Shown here: positions 1 through 7,518 of the stretch, piece by piece
Layout: every line of letters starts with the position of its first letter
Numbering within the stretch: position 1 is the stretch's first letter
Assembly: GCA_023460055.1 (NCBI GenBank)
Contig: JAEWRJ010000002.1
Coordinates: forward strand, 1 to 39,340
Source: Bacillota bacterium
Lineage (GTDB): Bacteria; Bacillota; Clostridia; Christensenellales; Aristaeellaceae
Direction of reading: 5' to 3'
Length of the DNA: 39,340 bases
Notes under the pieces: model-generated
Told to the model about the DNA's origin: nothing
Databases searched by the model: none
Seen by the model: only the letters and a program-made list of their open reading frames with translations
Program-made: the position numbers and the translations under genes

Positions 1-72
1 CGTATACCAGTGGGAGAAGTTTTCATCCCGCGGTGTAATGTGCTGCACAAATTCCTGCTTTGCCTTTGCCAT
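1..72 (-). CDS. proS: Proline--tRNA ligase, N-terminal fragment
   Basis: Only the first 24 codons lie in the window. The start reads MAKAKQEFVQHITPRDENFS followed by HWYT, which matches the opening of the short (archaeal/eukaryotic-type) prolyl-tRNA synthetases, where a QEIT-P...F..WYT pattern is typical. The ATG at 72 has an AGGAGG ribosome-binding site about 6 nt upstream. The gene follows a T-box leader and its own promoter, the expected arrangement for an aminoacyl-tRNA synthetase in Bacillota. The enzyme charges tRNA-Pro in the cytoplasm; a tRNA-Pro gene is elsewhere in this window. Identity rests on the N-terminus plus the T-box context. Confidence 0.8.
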   Translation of the reverse strand, partial: MAKAKQEFVQHITPRDENFSHWYT

Positions 73-87
73 ACTGCCTCCTAAAAA

Positions 88-247
88 TAAAAAATACGCT
101 CCGCCCCTTATGCAGGGACGAAGCGCAACTTCGCGGTACCACCTTGCTTGGCGCTGACGCGCCCGCTCAAGCCCTTAACGCGGGAAACGGCGGGAATTAG
201 CCGCGGCCGGCGGGGCGGGAAACCCCGTTAAGGCCTGTTCAGTTCGA
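88..247 (-). promoter_or_regulatory. T-box leader with terminator upstream of proS
   Basis: Read on the minus strand, 147-132 carries AAGGTGGTACCGCG, the hallmark T-box sequence that pairs with the uncharged tRNA acceptor end. It is followed by a GC-rich hairpin (125-97, CGCTTCGTCCC/GGGGCGGAGCG) and the run TATTTTTT, an intrinsic terminator ending just before the proS ribosome-binding site. Upstream, GGCCTTAACG near 236 can pair with CGTTAAGGGC near 176 and may close a Stem I. The leader is only about 160-175 nt, short for a T-box. Uncharged tRNA-Pro would stabilise the antiterminator. I could not identify the specifier loop by eye. Confidence 0.78.
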
Positions 248-316
248 GGGTGAGTATAGCATGTTGCTTTGCAGAATGCAACGTGCATTACTCCTACTGA
301 ACAGGCCTTAACGGGG
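223..316. repeat. Perfect 21-bp inverted repeat flanking the proS promoter
   Basis: Arms 223-243 and 296-316 are exact reverse complements (one arm begins CCCCGTTAAGG, the other ends CCTTAACGGGG). The 52-bp interior holds the complete -35/-10 pair. The inner arm forms the first transcribed bases of the leader. The arrangement resembles invertible promoter switches, but the interior is very short and proS is probably essential, so it may instead be a hairpin or an inverted duplication. Confidence 0.85.
253..281 (-). promoter_or_regulatory. Promoter of the T-box/proS transcript
   Basis: On the minus strand TTGCAT (281-276) and TATACT (258-253) are separated by exactly 17 nt, a good housekeeping-sigma promoter. 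Transcription would start near 246 and run directly into the T-box leader. The promoter sits entirely between the arms of a perfect inverted repeat. Confidence 0.65.
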
Positions 317-524
317 TAATGCAGCGCGCCGAAGGCGCTAATGCAAAATGCAGCGTCCTTACGAACTAATGATCGCGCTGCAGCGCGGGAAAGCCCTGGT
401 TCCTCATTAGCGCCATCAGGCGCGCTGCATTAGGGCTTTAGCCCGCTGCATTAGCGCCTTGGGCGCGCTGCATTAGGGCGCCAGCCCGCTGCATTAGGAT
501 GAAAGCGCATGATGCGCTTTCATC
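317..524 (-). repeat. Hairpin-linker array (TAATGCAGC type) after manC
   Basis: On the minus strand the linker TAATGCAGC alternates with short hairpins of different sequence: GGGCTGGCGCCC, GCGCCCAAGGCGC, GGGCTAAAGCCC and GCGCCTGATGGCGC, with GCGCCTTCGGCGC further on. The array opens at 524-498 with a near-perfect palindrome (13-bp arms, one central base) that starts inside the manC stop codon. No gene is supported here and no T-run follows the hairpins, so they are not simple terminators. The design parallels the arrays at 20-26 kb with a different linker. Confidence 0.75.
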
Positions 525-1857
525 ACCTATGGCTTCCATACTTCTCATGCAGAGGGTACTTTGTTTTATCCTCAACACTGATATCCTTGCCCACCTGCAC
601 CTCGATCAGTGCCATGGCCGTTCTGGCGATGACGGTGTGGCGGCATCCTGCGGGCAGGCGGATCGACGTGCCGGGCAATAGAACGATCTCCGCGTCATCC
701 ACCACTGCCGTGCCCTCCCCGCTGATCACCGTCCACATCTCGCTGCGATTGGCGTGGCTATGGTAGTGCATGCGATGACCCGGCATCAGCGTTACCTTTA
801 TTGTCAGGCTTTCTTCCTCCACATCAAGCACCTTGAAGCTTCCCCAGGATTTTTCGGCATACATCACCTGCTGATGAATATCATCCACAAAAGGCTTGAT
901 ATAGCTCGACTGTTCTTTGTCCGATACGATGATTCCTTCCGGGCTGGCTGAAACAATGACGTTTTTTAGCCCCATGCACAGCACAGGTACACTCAGCTCG
1001 TTGATCACATGCACATTCTCGCATGTATCGTTCATACGCACATTGCCAACGCAGTTTTCTTCCATCGCTTGCGACAGCGTATTCCACGTCCCCAGATCCA
1101 TCCAGCGTCCGGCGAAGCGCATGACCTGAATGCTCGGTTCCCGCTCCGCCACGGCATAATCAAAACTTATCTTCTTCACTTGCTCATATCGGGCATACAA
1201 ATCGGCATAATCCTGGTAGTCGATCAGTTCATGCGATTTATTAAGCATATAACCCAGCTTGAAAGCGAATACACCGCCGTTCCATAAAGCGCCCTGGCTG
1301 ATATATTCTTCAGCTGTCTTCGTATCAGGCTTTTCTTTAAACGCCTTTACATTACTGATACTCCCTGCATCCACAGGCATGATATATCCATATTTTTCAC
1401 TGGGATAGGTTGGCTCTATCCCCATCAGCGACAGATTTGCTCCGCCCGCCTGCGCAAGATCGCTCAGCTTGATCAACGTCTGGAAATAATCCTCGTCTAC
1501 ATATGGATCCACCGGGCAAACGACCACTGCCTCATCCTCAGCCACATTCTTAACGTCACGCAGGTAGGCGCAGGCTAAGGCAATCGCGGGGAAGGTATCC
1601 CTGCGGCATGGCTCCACACAGACGGATACCTGGTTTCCCAGCTGATTATGGATAGCTGATACCTGGGACTTGGATGTCGCTATTGTTACTGTCACATCCT
1701 TATCTACCGCCCGTACCTGCCGCAGCATGCGCTGCACCATGGACTCGTATTCTCCATCCTCCCCGCGGAAGATTTTAATAAACTGCTTGGACCGTATATC
1801 ATTGGAGAGCGGCCAGAGACGTTTACCGGACCCGCCCGATAAAAGAATCAAGTTCAT
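523..1857 (-). CDS. manC: Mannose-1-phosphate guanylyltransferase (ManC/AlgA type)
   Basis: Makes GDP-mannose from mannose-1-phosphate and GTP in the cytoplasm. The 444-residue protein has the nucleotidyltransferase signature GGSGKRLWPLS at residues 8-18, the FKEKPD motif near 173, and a C-terminal cupin (about 335-430, with PGHRMHYHSHANRSEMW) typical of the type II phosphomannose isomerase half, so it may be bifunctional. The length is normal for short family members. The ATG at 1857 follows AAAGGGGATG. It sits directly downstream of fcl and gmd on the same strand, so GDP-mannose can flow to GDP-fucose. The stop codon touches a strong palindrome. A separate ManA is encoded at 36395. Confidence 0.93.
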   Translation of the reverse strand: MNLILLSGGSGKRLWPLSNDIRSKQFIKIFRGEDGEYESMVQRMLRQVRAVDKDVTVTIATSKSQVSAIHNQLGNQVSVCVEPCRRDTFPAIALACAYLRDVKNVAEDEAVVVCPVDPYVDEDYFQTLIKLSDLAQAGGANLSLMGIEPTYPSEKYGYIMPVDAGSISNVKAFKEKPDTKTAEEYISQGALWNGGVFAFKLGYMLNKSHELIDYQDYADLYARYEQVKKISFDYAVAEREPSIQVMRFAGRWMDLGTWNTLSQAMEENCVGNVRMNDTCENVHVINELSVPVLCMGLKNVIVSASPEGIIVSDKEQSSYIKPFVDDIHQQVMYAEKSWGSFKVLDVEEESLTIKVTLMPGHRMHYHSHANRSEMWTVISGEGTAVVDDAEIVLLPGTSIRLPAGCRHTVIARTAMALIEVQVGKDISVEDKTKYPLHEKYGSHR

Positions 1858-1885
1858 GATGCATCCCCTTTAGTCAATATAATAC

Positions 1886-2836
1886 TTATCGTTCTGCCCT
1901 CAACGGATTATGTAAAAAATCCTGATAAGCAAGCTTGATACCTTCTTCCAGTTCCGTTTTATGTATCCAGCCCAGGGCAGTCGCCTTGCTCACATCCAGC
2001 AGCTTACGGGGTGTTCCGTTGGGTTTATCTATGTCCCATCGGATCTCGCCCTGATAGCACGTCACTTTGGCCACCAGCTCTGCCAGCGCCTTAATGCTGA
2101 TTTCTTCACCTGTGCCGGCGTTGACCGTCTCATCGCCGGAATAGTGATTCATCAGGAACACGCACAGGTTGGCCAAGTCATCCACATACATAAACTCGCG
2201 CAGCGGGCTGCCATCCCCCCAGCAGGTCACAAAGGGGGCATTTGACTTTTTCGCCTCGTGGAACCGGCGGATCAGTGCAGGCAGTACATGGCTGTGCTCA
2301 GGGTGGTAATTATCGTTCGGGCCATACAGGTTAGTGGGCATAACGCTGATATAATCCGTACCGTACTGCCGGTTAAGGTACTCGCAATACTTCAGCCCGG
2401 CTATCTTGGCCAGCGCGTAGGCTTCATTGCTTCTTTCCAGCTCACTAGTCAGCAGGCAGCTTTCCTTCATCGGCTGCGGTGCCATGCGGGGGTAGATGCA
2501 GGAAGAGCCAAGGAACTCCAGCTTTTTGCAGCCATTCTTCCAGGCACTATGGATGACATTCATCTCCAGCATCATGTTATCGTACATAAAATCCGCCAAG
2601 GCAGACTCGTTGGCCACAATGCCACCGACTTTGGCAGCAGCCAAGAAGACGTATTCAGGCTTCTCCTCTTCAAAGAACTTCTCTACCTGGTCCTGCCTCA
2701 TCAGGTCCAGCTCTTTGTGGGTGCGAAGGACGAAGTTGGTATAGCCTTGACGCTGAAGCTCCCGCAGAATCGCAGAGCCTACCATTCCTCTGTGTCCGGC
2801 AACATATATTTTTGCGTTTTTCTCCATCATGGTCAT
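1886..2836 (-). CDS. fcl: GDP-L-fucose synthase
   Basis: Epimerase/reductase converting GDP-4-keto-6-deoxy-mannose to GDP-L-fucose with NADPH. The 316-residue short-chain dehydrogenase has the Rossmann motif VAGHRGMVGSA near the N-terminus, GSSCIYP carrying the catalytic serine, and YALAKIAGLKY with the Tyr-x3-Lys pair, all diagnostic of the Fcl/WcaG family. The start at 2836 is preceded by AGAAGG about 6 nt away; a second ATG two codons on is possible. It lies between gmd and manC in a three-gene GDP-fucose unit, implying that the surface polymer contains fucose. Confidence 0.94.
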   Translation of the reverse strand: MTMMEKNAKIYVAGHRGMVGSAILRELQRQGYTNFVLRTHKELDLMRQDQVEKFFEEEKPEYVFLAAAKVGGIVANESALADFMYDNMMLEMNVIHSAWKNGCKKLEFLGSSCIYPRMAPQPMKESCLLTSELERSNEAYALAKIAGLKYCEYLNRQYGTDYISVMPTNLYGPNDNYHPEHSHVLPALIRRFHEAKKSNAPFVTCWGDGSPLREFMYVDDLANLCVFLMNHYSGDETVNAGTGEEISIKALAELVAKVTCYQGEIRWDIDKPNGTPRKLLDVSKATALGWIHKTELEEGIKLAYQDFLHNPLRAER

Positions 2837-2922
2837 TTACTTCCTTCTGCCATCATCGTGGCTAATCTGTTATCATCTGCATTTGCAGCAGACGGCTTAT
2901 CTCCGGTAGTCCGGAGGCTTGA

Positions 2923-4011
2923 TTACTTGACAACGCCCTTTTCAAGGTACTCCGCAAGGTTCATCTTGATATGCTCCTCGGCGCGTTCAACAGCGACTTT
3001 CTCCATATCATGCTCAACCATGAGCCTTACCAGTTCTTCAAAGCTGGTCTTCGTCGGATTCCAGCCGAGCTCCTTCTTCGCCTTCGTCGGATCGCCCCAG
3101 AGGTTTACCACGTCGGTCGGACGGTAGAAATCCGGACTGACTTCGACGATCACTTTGCCGGTCGCTTTATCTACACCCTTCTCATCCATACCTTCGCCGA
3201 CCCATTCCAGTTCAATCCCGGCATGGTGGAAAGCAAGAGTGGCGAACTCCCGGACAGAATGCTGGACACCTGTTGCAATCACAAAGTCCTCTGGCTTTTC
3301 ATTCTGAAGGATAAGCCACATGCATTCGACATAATCCTTCGCATAGCCCCAATCGCGGAGGGAGGATAGATTCCCAAGGAACAGTTTGTCCTGTTTCCCC
3401 TGGGCAATGCGTGCCGCCGCCAGGGTGATCTTGCGCGTTACGAACGTCTCGCCACGTCTCTCTGACTCATGGTTGAACAGGATGCCGGAGCAGCAGAACA
3501 TGTTGTAAGCCTCGCGGTATTCCTTAGTGATCCAGAAACCATACTGCTTGGCAACGGCATAAGGAGAGTACGGATGGAACGGCGTATTCTCATTCTGCGG
3601 CACTTCCTCAACCTTGCCATATAGCTCGGATGTGGAAGCCTGATAAATCCGGCAGGTATCAGCCAGGCCGCAGACACGCACTGCCTCCAGCACTCTCAGA
3701 ACACCCGTCGCATCGACATCGGCTGTGAATTCCGGAACATCAAAGGATACTTGGACGTGACTCTGAGCTGCAAGGTTATATATTTCATCAGGGCGTACAA
3801 GACCGATCACCTTCACAAGGCTCATACTGTCCGCCAAATCTCCATAGTGCAAGTGGAAATTCGGATGTCCTTCTAAATGAGCGATTCGTTCCCGGAAATC
3901 CACACTGCTTCTCCTGATAATCCCGTGTACGTCATATCCCTTCTCCAGTAGAAACTCTGACAGATAACTACCATCCTGTCCAGTCACACCTGTGATCAAT
4001 GCCTTTTTCAT
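2923..4011 (-). CDS. gmd: GDP-mannose 4,6-dehydratase
   Basis: Removes water from GDP-mannose to give GDP-4-keto-6-deoxy-D-mannose, the substrate of Fcl. It starts MKKALITGVTGQDGSYLSE (NAD(P)-binding glycine motif) and has YSPYAVAKQYG with the catalytic Tyr and Lys; 362 residues is close to the family norm. I chose the ATG at 4011 over an in-frame GTG at 4023 because the GGAGG ribosome-binding site overlaps that GTG and ends 5 nt before the ATG. It is first in the gmd-fcl-manC unit, and about 200 bp separate it from the araC-like gene. I found no convincing promoter in that gap. Confidence 0.95.
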   Translation of the reverse strand: MKKALITGVTGQDGSYLSEFLLEKGYDVHGIIRRSSVDFRERIAHLEGHPNFHLHYGDLADSMSLVKVIGLVRPDEIYNLAAQSHVQVSFDVPEFTADVDATGVLRVLEAVRVCGLADTCRIYQASTSELYGKVEEVPQNENTPFHPYSPYAVAKQYGFWITKEYREAYNMFCCSGILFNHESERRGETFVTRKITLAAARIAQGKQDKLFLGNLSSLRDWGYAKDYVECMWLILQNEKPEDFVIATGVQHSVREFATLAFHHAGIELEWVGEGMDEKGVDKATGKVIVEVSPDFYRPTDVVNLWGDPTKAKKELGWNPTKTSFEELVRLMVEHDMEKVAVERAEEHIKMNLAEYLEKGVVK

Positions 4012-4194
4012 ACTTACCTCCACTATGCCGCGCTTACGCGGGTCTTGTTTTCTATCGTGGTTACCACGCTGCCTCTCTGTTAGGCTAGCCTCTTATATGG
4101 ATAACCAACTTTCGTTATTCTACCGTCAGGATTGGCGAATTAGAATTCAGGATATTGGCTTTCGTTTACATTATATTGACTTATTGAATAGGGT

Positions 4195-4224
4195 GAGAAA
4201 AGCCAGCGGCGCGATTACCACTGG
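4195..4224 (-). terminator. Weak terminator-like hairpin at the araC-like stop
   Basis: On the minus strand CCAGTGG and CCGCTGG (one wobble pair) can pair around an 8-nt loop, followed by CTTTTCT. The first arm overlaps the last codons of the regulator gene. The T-run is short, so termination may be partial and gmd may be read through from upstream. Confidence 0.4.
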
Positions 4225-5078
4225 CTCCTATACACACTCGGCGGTACTCCTTCCACTTCTTTAAACACACGGCTGAAGTAATGGAGCTGCCCTAAGCCAC
4301 ATTCCAGGCCGATCTCTTCCACACTCTTTTCACTGAACCGTAGGAGCTGCTTTGCGTGGGTAATGCGAAGAGAGGTAAGGTAAGCTGTTATCGACTGCCC
4401 GAACTGCTCCTTAAAAACCCGCGTCAGATAATATTTGTTGATGAAGAAGCGCGTCGACAGCTCATCCAGCGATATCTTCTCAGCGTAATGCTGCTCAAGA
4501 TATTCTTTCACATCAGCTACGCTGGTTTTCTTTGGTGCTGATTTGCCTTCTTCCGGATGCCAGCTCTGTTCCATCAACAGCGTGCATAGGTGGTTCAGCT
4601 CTTCATTGATCCGCATATCTCGGATGTAGTCCGAGCCACTGGCGAGCTTGTAGAGGGAGTCAAGGACAGATATGAACGGTGCCGTCTCTTCCGGCCGAAA
4701 AGTGGGGCGCCCACCACGTTCCACATATTTCTCATAAACGAACGAAAGCGTTAGCCCGTAAAAATGGCACCAACGCAAAGACCACAGGTTTGAATCTGTG
4801 GTATGAGAATAAGGCTTCCGGCAATCGATGAAGACCATGTCGCCTTTCTTCAGATCATATTTTTTTTCATCGAAAAATAACTCGCCTGTGCCGGACAATA
4901 CCGTGAAGAAGAGATATGACTGTAAACCATCACGCTTACTTGTATGCGGAGCGAGAGCCTGAAGCGTTCCTATCTCCTGAAGGTGGAGTAGGGATGATCT
5001 TGCGAAGACTGATGGTGTATAAAGAACACGATTGGAGGAGACGATAGATGCTGTTGTGAAATATTTATTCTGATCCAT
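4215..5078 (-). CDS. AraC-family transcriptional regulator
   Basis: The 287-residue protein has an N-terminal cupin-like sensing domain (about 20-130, including FTVLSGTGELFFDEKKYDL) and a C-terminal double helix-turn-helix of the AraC type (about 185-287, with ISLDELSTRFFINKYYLTRVF and a second helix pair ending RVFKEVEGVPPSVYRSQW). This layout is usual for regulators that bind a sugar or other small ligand. It is on the same strand as, and directly upstream of, the GDP-fucose genes, so control of them or of itself is plausible but not shown. GC content is near the chromosomal average, unlike the AT-rich cassette at 8-17 kb. Confidence 0.9.
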   Translation of the reverse strand: MDQNKYFTTASIVSSNRVLYTPSVFARSSLLHLQEIGTLQALAPHTSKRDGLQSYLFFTVLSGTGELFFDEKKYDLKKGDMVFIDCRKPYSHTTDSNLWSLRWCHFYGLTLSFVYEKYVERGGRPTFRPEETAPFISVLDSLYKLASGSDYIRDMRINEELNHLCTLLMEQSWHPEEGKSAPKKTSVADVKEYLEQHYAEKISLDELSTRFFINKYYLTRVFKEQFGQSITAYLTSLRITHAKQLLRFSEKSVEEIGLECGLGQLHYFSRVFKEVEGVPPSVYRSQW

Positions 5079-5392
5079 ATAGTCTTGCCCCCTCCTTTCC
5101 GTTTCACAAATTCTCTTTTATCCTGTTATACTGGGCTCTTAATATTCTCCGACTATGTTCATCATAACAGTCAATACCGCCAATGTGTTCGACTTGCTTT
5201 GATGAAAACAGTCTGTGAAAATCGTCCATCTTGCCAACATAAACAGGTATATCGTAATCCAGAAATTCTTCGTTATCTTTGAACTGATCTCCTGTAATAT
5301 CCACAATCAACCCACCATTCAGGATAACCCAGGCATGGCTTTGCGGATTACGTTCCTGATTTTCTTCCGTCAGAGGATGAACTCCACAATAG

Positions 5393-5398
5393 TACGTA
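5393..5398. repeat. Target-site duplication, left copy
   Basis: TACGTA immediately left of the IS terminal repeat. It is identical to 7036-7041 at the other end and is itself palindromic. Confidence 0.85.
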
Positions 5399-5420
5399 GT
5401 GTCCCCTGAATAACAGCCCT

Positions 5421-6908
5421 TTACGCTGCCAAGCAATCAAGCAACACGCTGTCCTCCGTTTTTCGGCCCCATCCACTCCTCCTGAACCAATCCAAAACAA
5501 GACAAAAAAGAGACTTTAGCCTCTTGAACAGGTTCCGCGTCAGGATGGACACATGGATGTCCACCTCGCTGGTATGCTTTAGGCGCATCAACACCAAATC
5601 CAAGCCATACCGGCGCTTGCATACACCGATACATCCTTCAATCTCATTGCGTTCCCCCGATTCCACCCGTTCCAGCTCCAGGGATTCCAGGTATGCCTCC
5701 TTGTCCCTGGGCGGACGGCCCAGCTTCGGACCATTCAGCCGGATCCCACGCTCCTTGCACCAGGACAGATTTTCCCGGGTTCGGTAAATCCTGTCCACCA
5801 GGCCCCGCTCCGGGTAATGCCCTGTCCGCTCCTTGTACCGCTCCATGGATTCTATCAGCGTTTTTCCCTCGTTGAATGCATCCCAGGAGATCTCTTCAAC
5901 CCGCGCGTAACCTTCGTTCATGCTCAGCGCCACCTTGGCGCCAAACTCCACCGCCACCGCCGTCTTTCCCCGCACAATCGGCCGCACCCAAGGTTGGTGC
6001 AGGCTCACAATCCGGTCGTCCACACGGTGGGTGTTGTTCTCGTACATCTCCCGCTGCTGCTCATACAACTTGCGGATGACCGCCAGGTACTCCAGCTGTT
6101 TCGCGCTGAGCGCATCGGGGTTGGCAGCAAGGATACTTTCCAGATAGCCCAGATCCCGATTGACATATCCCAGCTGCTGCCGGAGGGCTTTCCGAACCTT
6201 CTTGCGGTTGGGTTTCCGGTCACGAACAAAGCGCAGCCAGTCCCGCCTGGCCAGATTGCGGTAGGTCCTGGGCTTCTGTCCCCCAGTCGCCCCTGCCTGG
6301 TGGGCCGTGTCAATCATCCCCTCCAGCAGCTCACGGCTTTCGTTCAACAGGGAAGCGTCCGTGGGATATCGGATATTCTGGGGACAGCAGGTGGCATCCA
6401 GAATCAAGGTGCCTCGATTCCCCGGTTCATCGCCGTTGCCAGATCTGCCATCATCATCATCATCATCATCGCCATTGGGAGCTGGTACTTCTTCGTCATC
6501 CATTGTCTTGCGCCCGATGATGTAGTCATTCACCTCTGCCAGCATCTCTGTGGTGATGCGCTCCCGGAACCAGGTCATCACGCTGGGGTCAAAGGCCCGG
6601 GCATTGGTGTATTCTGCAAAGCCCAAGAAGTACTGCAGGTAGGGGTTCTCCCGAATTTCCTCCACCGTATCCTTGTCCGAGAAACCGTAGCGTTTTTTGA
6701 TAATCAGTGCGCCAATCGCCATCCGTGCGGACTTGGCAGGCTTGCCTTCCCGGGGATTGGTGAACAGGGCCGCATACTGCGTTTCAAAGACTGCCCACGG
6801 AATCAGCCGGGACATGCGAACCCATCTGTTCTCAGGATTCAGCCTTACGCCGCCAAAAAGCGTCGCATCCTCGAAGAAGGTCGCCTGGTGTGCTTTTTGC
6901 TCGTACAT
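5421..6908 (-). CDS. DDE transposase of the IS element
   Basis: A 495-residue transposase. The N-terminus (residues ~1-130, with RWVRMSRLIPWAVFETQYA and a helix-rich IGALIIKKRYGFSDKDT region) resembles the IS5/IS1182 N-terminal domain. GTLILDATCCPQNIRYPTD carries the first catalytic Asp. NEIEGCIGVCKRRYGLDLVL near the C-terminus fits the catalytic Glu region, with NLFKRLKSLF after it. I chose the ATG at 6908 (AGGAG 10 nt upstream) over a TTG nine codons earlier. A run of seven Asp residues encoded by a GAT microsatellite sits near residue 150. The frame is intact, so the element may be active. Confidence 0.88.
   Translation of the reverse strand: MYEQKAHQATFFEDATLFGGVRLNPENRWVRMSRLIPWAVFETQYAALFTNPREGKPAKSARMAIGALIIKKRYGFSDKDTVEEIRENPYLQYFLGFAEYTNARAFDPSVMTWFRERITTEMLAEVNDYIIGRKTMDDEEVPAPNGDDDDDDDGRSGNGDEPGNRGTLILDATCCPQNIRYPTDASLLNESRELLEGMIDTAHQAGATGGQKPRTYRNLARRDWLRFVRDRKPNRKKVRKALRQQLGYVNRDLGYLESILAANPDALSAKQLEYLAVIRKLYEQQREMYENNTHRVDDRIVSLHQPWVRPIVRGKTAVAVEFGAKVALSMNEGYARVEEISWDAFNEGKTLIESMERYKERTGHYPERGLVDRIYRTRENLSWCKERGIRLNGPKLGRPPRDKEAYLESLELERVESGERNEIEGCIGVCKRRYGLDLVLMRLKHTSEVDIHVSILTRNLFKRLKSLFCLVLDWFRRSGWGRKTEDSVLLDCLAA
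6450..6470. repeat. Trinucleotide microsatellite (7 x ATC/GAT)
   Basis: Seven tandem copies inside the transposase gene encode seven consecutive aspartates. Copy-number change would alter only the acidic tract, not the frame. Confidence 0.9.
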
Positions 6909-7035
6909 GCCGTTTTCACTCCTGGTCAGGTGCAAGGGTTTTGCTTGTTTTTCAAGGTTTTCTTTGCACCAATTATACCAGAAAACCGCTGAGAAGTGTT
7001 GTGAATGCTGGGGTTTTTGCTTGTTCAGGGGACAC

Positions 7036-7041
7036 TACGTA
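7036..7041. repeat. Target-site duplication, right copy
   Basis: TACGTA immediately right of the IS, identical to 5393-5398. Confidence 0.85.
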
Positions 7042-7212
7042 GTCTCATAGCCGTGTTCCATCAGATACTCTGACAGAAAAATCGCAGCATCTCCGCAGCA
7101 CCCCTTCGGAAATCGATCCATTGGTGGAGTGGAGAATGAAGTCCTCTCAATGGCCTTACGAAGGTTAGATGCCAGTATTCTTATGTTTTCCAAGTCTGTC
7201 ATATGACACCCT

Positions 7213-7518
7213 TCAACACACTCCGATTCTTTTAAAGATCGGTAGCAGATAGCTTGCTCCGAACACATTCAGTTTCTTCGGTCCGGTAACCACACCGAGC
7301 TCAATTGCTCTATGGTAGGCTCGCATCACCGTTGCTCTGGTTATCGATTTCTCTTTCCGATCCACGAACATCTCCGCACCGCGAATGCTATAAGTGAACG
7401 TAACGCCTGATCTGGTACCGCGTCCGGTAGTTGTGAAGATTTCGTCTTGGTGAGCAAGGATCATATTCCAGAGCTTGATTTCGGCAGGATCGGTTAATTC
7501 TTCAGCGTAGTGAGGCAT
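7213..7518 (-). CDS. Small unknown protein, possibly DNA-binding
   Basis: A 101-residue protein I do not recognise. It starts MPHYAEELTDPAEIKLWN and has a polar, helical middle (KSITRATVMRAYHRAIELG) that could form a winged-helix-like fold, followed by GPKKLNVFGASYLLPIFKRIG; no catalytic motif is evident. It overlaps the end of the VanZ frame by 17 nt and its stop is 10 nt before the start of the split papain-like gene, so the two were probably co-translated and may be functional partners. The ribosome-binding site is weak. Both neighbours are broken, so the unit is probably decaying. Confidence 0.6.
   Translation of the reverse strand: MPHYAEELTDPAEIKLWNMILAHQDEIFTTTGRGTRSGVTFTYSIRGAEMFVDRKEKSITRATVMRAYHRAIELGVVTGPKKLNVFGASYLLPIFKRIGVC

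Larger units (their letters stand above)
5399..7035 (-). mobile_element. Insertion sequence, IS5/IS1182-like, 1637 bp
   Basis: Ends are perfect 12-bp terminal inverted repeats, GTGTCCCCTGAA at 5399 and TTCAGGGGACAC ending at 7035. They are flanked by a 6-bp direct repeat TACGTA (5393-5398 and 7036-7041) which, counted once, restores the reading frame of the interrupted host gene. One transposase gene fills the element. The intact ends, intact transposase and clean target duplication suggest a recent insertion. Family assignment is from the general look of the transposase and is less certain than the boundaries. Confidence 0.92.
5104..7202 (-). pseudogene. Papain/transglutaminase-like unknown protein, split by an IS
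   Basis: Two pieces, 7202-7036 and 5398-5104, form one reading frame once the 1637-bp insertion and one 6-bp target duplication are removed: the junction reads GYETTYYCGVHPL and the repaired gene is exactly 152 codons. Start MTDLENIRILASN at 7202 has GAAGGG 6 nt upstream and lies 10 nt after the preceding gene. Conserved-looking residues are Cys in FPKGCCGDAA, His in QSHAWVILNG and Asp in IVDITGDQF, consistent with a Cys-His-Asp hydrolase or transglutaminase-like fold. That fold is my inference; the substrate is unknown. The insertion has inactivated it. Confidence 0.75.

Noticed and set aside
498..524. Intrinsic terminator at the end of manC
   Set aside because: The palindrome is strong but no T-run follows it, and the array hairpins after it also lack T-runs.
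2258..3127. 289-codon plus-strand frame across fcl and gmd
   Set aside because: Antisense to two well-supported enzymes and crosses their intergenic gap without any recognisable domain.
5817..6992. 391-codon plus-strand frame opposite the transposase
   Set aside because: Shadow of the transposase; low-complexity isoleucine run comes from the GAT microsatellite read in reverse.
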